Source: Rhizophlyctis rosea
Lineage: Eukaryota > Chytridiomycota > Chytridiomycetes > Rhizophlyctidales > Rhizophlyctidaceae
Length of the DNA stretch: 64,000 nucleotides
Assembly: GCA_027596075.1 (NCBI GenBank)
Contig: JADGJC010000039.1
Location: 1 to 64,000, forward strand
Direction of reading: 5' to 3'
Under the pieces are notes generated by a model. That model saw nothing but the letters and a program-made list of their open reading frames with translations, did not search any database and was not told the DNA's origin. The translations under genes and the position numbers were made by a program. Positions 58,332-64,000 of the stretch are shown here, one piece after another (the first letter of the stretch is position 1; each line of letters opens with the position of its first letter).

Positions 58332-59357
58332 ATGCCTAAGAAACTCAAGTTGCAGACGGCTTTAGTAAAGCACGTTGACCAACTGCGGAAAACGAAGAAG
58401 CCGGTCAAACCGGGAAAAGCTGGCCCGTCCTATAAAACCGCCAAAGGGAGTTACACCCGAAAGCTTCCTTCAATACCCTACTCCGAGTCAGACACTATTC
58501 TTTTGATTGGTGAAGGTGCGGTCCGTTTTCTGCTGACTTATCAATTGCCACCCGCCTAACCCTTCGACTGCAGGCAACTTCTCCTTCTCCCACGCTTTGT
58601 CAGAACTCTTACACGGAGCAGCCACTATCGTCGCAACCGCGTACGACTCAGAAGAAGTTGCCAGAACGAAATACTCTGACCTGGACGAGCACCTGACGGC
58701 CATATCAGAGCTTGGAGGAGAAGTGCTTTTCAACGTAGACGGCACGAACCTGGACGCTTGCAAACCGCTCAGAAATAGAAGCTTTTCAAAGATTGTTTTC
58801 AACTTCCCACACGTCGGTCAGTTCCCGCGGATTCAGCGCACCTTCCTTCAAATGATTCCGTATGCATATTTGCATCAACTGACGCGCGGTTCGTGTTCTT
58901 CCCTGCAGGTGCAGGCATAAAAGACCAAGATCGGAACATACGCACAAACCAACAACTGCTTCTCGCGTTCTTCAACGCTGCAATATCCAAACTCTCCTCC
59001 GCATCCGACCCCATTAACGATCACTCCGGCACGCCTTCTACCGATGGCGAAATCCACGTAACACTCAAAGAAGGAGAACCATATGACTCCTGGGACATCC
59101 GGGCACAGGCAAAAACAACCGAGTCACTTGCTTGTGTTCGATCCTTTGAGTTTGTTCCTACTTTGTATCCCGAGTATGAGCACCGAAGGACGATTGGCTT
59201 CTTGGATGGCGTGTCTAGCACGCAGAATGAAGAAATATCGAGGGGACTATGTAGAACGTACGTGTTTCAACGAAAGAAGGCCGTAGACGGAGCGAAGTCC
59301 GGTAGTGAGCGGGTGAAGCGGAAGCGCGACGAAAGTGATAGTGATGACGATCTTTGA
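58332..59357 (+). CDS. BMT5: 25S rRNA uridine-N3 methyltransferase, Bmt5 family
   Basis: Rossmann-fold SAM methyltransferase that modifies a uridine of large-subunit rRNA in the nucleolus. Exons: 58332-58515, 58574-58816, 58909-59357; 291 aa. The basic N-terminus (MPKKLKLQTALVKHV) suits nucleolar targeting. The SAM site is TILLIGEGNFSFSHAL, split by intron 1. Family motifs ATAYDSEEVARTKYSD, VLFNVDGTNLD and KIVFNFPHVGAGIKDQDRNI are present, the last crossing intron 2. GEPYDSWDIRAQA and FVPTLYPEYEHRRTIGF near the C-terminus also match the family, and the tail is KRKRDESDSDDDL. Introns are 58 and 92 nt. Confidence 0.92.
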
Positions 59358-59814
59358 TCCGGAATTGCTTCGTGGTCAGTTTGTCGTTACCATTTATAAT
59401 ATATTACTGTATCAGCTCAATGATCGCATCACATCAGCGATCACATCATCCAAGTAGTCTCCGGCTGCTTCATAAGTGCAGTTTGATTGGGTGAACATAA
59501 TATCCGTATGAATGAATAACATGTGTGTGTCGACTTATTCAGACAACAAATCGCCTCGCTTCCATGTGGGATATCATATCCCAAATGCGAGCATATGAAG
59601 CAATGCGGCCCGTGGAACCGCGTGCTATTACATCCGAAAAAAAGATAGACAAGACAAAAGATCTTTACAGAACCGCGCGCAATGCATAATTTATCAAACC
59701 CCAGCCCCGTATAACGATCCCCGTCCGCAGCACCAGCCTCAACTGTATGTACAATCAACCTAACCGAAACATTCTACATAAAGAAAACTCTTCGCACCGC
59801 GTCAACAATTCAAA
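59358..59814. other. 457-bp convergent intergenic region
   Basis: Between the stops of BMT5 and the E2-like gene. Only short frames; probably two 3' UTRs. Confidence 0.55.
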
Positions 59815-61876
59815 TCACAACTGATCCGCCAAATACCCACTCAAACCCTCAAGCTCATGCTTCAATTCATCAATCAGCTTTCCCCAACCCGAATGCGGTG
59901 ACACCTCCGTCCTCCTCACCACCACTTTATCCATATCAATATTCCTAGCCCCCGCTCCACCACCCATTTCGCGCTTGCATTTGTCATACACGGCATTAAC
60001 ATAAAAAATGGGATCTTTCACATCTGTCCCATCCCACCGCGCGTCCTCGCTTGCCCATTCCCCCCACTGTTTGAAGGATGACATCCTTCTTCAAAGCGAA
60101 ATGCATCCGTACCGCCCTCTCAAAGTGCTTTGGCGGTTCGCGGATCAGGTTGAGGATATTGTGCCTGCGTACACGAAACATAGATCGCGATCAGTTCCGG
60201 CAATTGATTGCTGGGTATATGAGCTGGAAACTTTTGAGTAATGCTTCTCTCTACACATACCGGGCTGTTTGGCGGCGAATGACAACTTTGTACAGGTGCT
60301 CACGGAGTTTCGAGGCAAAGTGGGCAGCGATTGTATCATTTTTGTAGGGTTCTTCGACGAACATCATACCATGAAGGGAAATCAATGCCTAAAATGCATT
60401 CTTCAATTACCGAGGATTCATTGCCGGATCTGATAGATGAATCAACAAACCTGATGCACAGTGCTTTGTTTCGGATTCCACTGTTCAATGGAGTGTGCTC
60501 CTTTCGTCGTGTCAAAAATGGAGAAGCAGGATGCACCATCTTCGAACCAGTTTGGTCCCATTGTAGCCATAAAAGCATGAGGCCATATCACCCCACTGAC
60601 ACAAAAAAGGGTCTTACTTGATGTTGTTGAGTGCTGTCTTGTTCACGTAACGACACTCCGGCACTTGATCCGGGAAATCCTCACCATATCGAACATCAAA
60701 CTGGTACATCCCGTGGGCATGCGGTGTTTCCCCTCGTGCAGTCATTCTGTAAGTTTGTGGAATATCAGCAGTCATATCATCCCCAGCTTCGAAGGGGCAA
60801 AGCAACTGACAGGAGCTGCAGAACACCAATGTCTTCTTCGTGGACGACAGCAAATATGGAAGCTTCCTCGTGGCATGGCAAAACATCGGGCATGTCCGCT
60901 CGTTCCTTCATAATCGCCAGCACCGCCTTTCGCGACAAGCTTCCCGGATTATTGAGAGTACCGTATACTTCGACAACCGTGAAGTTTGACATCAGGCGGA
61001 TGTATGGGGATGATGAGCTCTGCTGAGGTTTGCTCTCGTACTCAAGGCCGCTCACTTCCATTTCGCGGCAGAGGGCGTCCCAGCTTTCCTGAATGCTGTC
61101 CACAAATGCCACTTCTTCTGCGCCTTCAACAGCAGTTCCATCAGTATGCTACCTTGCTTGTCCAACCAGTCAGTTCCCTTCTGTTTGCCACTGCACTCAC
61201 CAACAAGATGTGGCCTCATCACAGTAGCTTTGAACGCTACCTGTCGTAAACCTTCAATGATGGATACGTCGATGGCGGGCGCAAAAAGAAATGATTCCGT
61301 GACAAGGAGTTTTATGAAAAATTCCGATAGAGTGCTGTAGATTTCCATTCGCATAAGGACGTTGCGGATGGCAGGCTATGACGGATGAAAGTAAGACATC
61401 ATAGAAATAATACTGGAATTGGGCGCAGAACTTACGTTTGTGTAGAAAGCGGACTTAACAAGCGTGAACCAATTCGTGGCATCCCAATTTCGACGTAGTG
61501 TCACCGTCAAATCCACACTACAGCCTTCCGTTTGCGCCAACAGCCGACCTAGCTTGGCCAGGTGGTTCGTCATTTGTTCGTCAAACTTCTTCTCGGCAAC
61601 TGCTTTGGCGGTAGTTTCCTTTTCCCGTCGCTGCAGGTCCGCGTCCCACCGTTCCCGCTGTCTGTTGGCACCCTCTTCATCATCCTCTTTGTTGATCACC
61701 TTCTCACTATTGAAGCCAGTGCCCGAGCCGCTGTGACCGCGCGTTTCCGTCTCGTTGGCTTCGTTTCTGGTGGGTTGTACGTACGCTTGGAGGATTGCGC
61801 AGGCGGCGTCGATTTCGTCAACGACCCGGTAGAGAAGCATTTGTTCGGCCTCGCCGGTGGACAATGTTTCCGCCAT
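59815..61876 (-). CDS. Large E2-like ubiquitin-conjugating protein (UBE2O/BIRC6 type)
   Basis: Seven exons: 61876-61436, 61375-61201, 61123-60811, 60746-60618, 60595-60451, 60388-60261, 60164-59815; about 559 aa. The N-terminal 250 residues are helical and unrecognised. The UBC fold follows: SIFAVVHEEDIGVLQLLMTA, RGETPHAHGMYQFDVRYGED, GPNWFEDGASCFSIFDTTKG (candidate active-site Cys in GASCFS), IEQWNPKQSTVHQ, LISLHGMMFVEEPYKND and LIREPPKHFERAVRMHFALK. WNPK with S.. and the P-F.E..HF helix are typical of the large-E2 class rather than small E2s. The last exon needs one base removed near 60,070: KKDVIL continues as KQWGEWASEDARWDG one frame over. The frame ends at 59815 with a sensible tail. 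The call is by motif pattern; the frameshift may be an assembly slip or a real lesion. Confidence 0.7.
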
Positions 61877-62421
61877 TGCTATCTGAGCGTATATTGGCTG
61901 CCAAACATTACCATCAGCCAGGTAGGTCAGCGCTCGTCACTCAAAACCTCAAAATAGGCGGGTTGTTAAGAGGCTGTAGGGTCTTACTTACGATTTGCGC
62001 GTTGAATACACACACGGTATGTATAAGCTTTCAGTATAGAGAGACGCAATATCCTGAAGTGCACGCTACTGAAGTGCGGTGCGATAAGCACATGGAATGC
62101 GGGAGCTTATATGCGCTGATCGAGTATAGCTGACGGATGGGACTTTAGTGCGTGTGCCTTTTCTATGATGGAAGACAACCAAGACAATCACAGGAAACTA
62201 AACAATCCGCCAGCAAACTTTGATGAGGAGCTGAGCAGTGAGGATGGAGTCCGGTTCGGAGGACTCCGCTCCCCGAAAGTTGTCAAGCCACACCAATTGC
62301 TGCCAAAACGCGGAAAATTGAAGGTGGGACTGAGGTTAACGCGAGTAGCGCGGTCCTTGGCCACTGAGATGCAAAACATGAAATTTTTGTCAGGACAAAA
62401 TATTTTTCTGATCATATTGAA
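61877..62421. promoter_or_regulatory. Upstream region of the E2-like gene
   Basis: 545 bp between two minus-strand genes: 3' UTR of RPT1 and promoter of the E2-like gene. A plus-strand frame at 62165-62440 lacks any domain and overlaps the RPT1 stop; it is not called. Confidence 0.45.
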
Positions 62422-63966
<1,545 letters not shown>

Positions 63967-64000
63967 CTATGTGCGGGGTTAGAACCTTGGATACGAACAC

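Overview
The window is eukaryotic nuclear DNA. Genes are split by short GT-AG introns (mostly 54-120 nt), packed on both strands, with short divergent promoters. The best fit is a zoosporic (flagellated, chytrid-like) fungus. It carries a full-length dynein-2 heavy chain, the motor of retrograde intraflagellar transport, beside genes typical of fungi (Rtt106-type histone chaperone, Bmt5-type rRNA methyltransferase, fungal-type protoglobin remnant, short fungal introns). The placement is inference from gene content; I could not run a search. Exon models were built by hand from splice signals, reading frame and family conservation. Where all exon phases close on one frame I rate the model high.

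Layout. 1-4373: no intact gene, but a diverged direct duplication (920-1575 and 2909-3606) and a smaller tandem exon-like repeat. 4374-16258: low-complexity, strongly strand-skewed DNA with a myosin-phosphatase-targeting-like ankyrin protein (+), a small unknown protein (-) and a very long KH-domain/RING protein (+). 17110-18556: F-box/ankyrin gene broken by one frameshift. 19150-21390 (-): MLKL-like protein (helical bundle, pseudokinase, Sel1 repeats). 22379-23184 (+): glia maturation factor. 23385-37684 (-): dynein-2 heavy chain, 24 exons. 38015-43198 (+): ankyrin-RasGEF. 44752-45750 (+): protoglobin pseudogene. 46286-46707: tRNA-Ser(UGA) and three decayed partial copies. 47196-48172 (-): unknown protein. 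49226-51673 (+): possible RhoGAP-like protein. 51851-53717 (-): SET-domain methyltransferase. 54092-55599 (-): RTT106. 55821-57073 (+): FKBP-TPR isomerase. 57097-58004 (-): mitochondrial-type peptide deformylase. 58332-59357 (+): BMT5. 59815-61876 (-): large E2-like ubiquitin-conjugating protein with a frameshift. 62422 to the right edge (-): proteasome ATPase Rpt1, 5' end outside the window.

The genes do not form one pathway. Themes are flagellum and cytoskeleton (dynein-2, GMF, MYPT-like, RasGEF, RhoGAP-like), protein turnover and folding (Rpt1, E2, F-box, RING, FKBP) and chromatin, ribosome and mitochondrial upkeep (Rtt106, SET enzyme, Bmt5, PDF). The most unusual items are the MLKL-like pseudokinase, the KH-RING fusion with a missing zinc ligand, the tRNA-Ser fragments, the protoglobin pseudogene, and the alternating C-rich and G-rich blocks inside coding exons of the left quarter.
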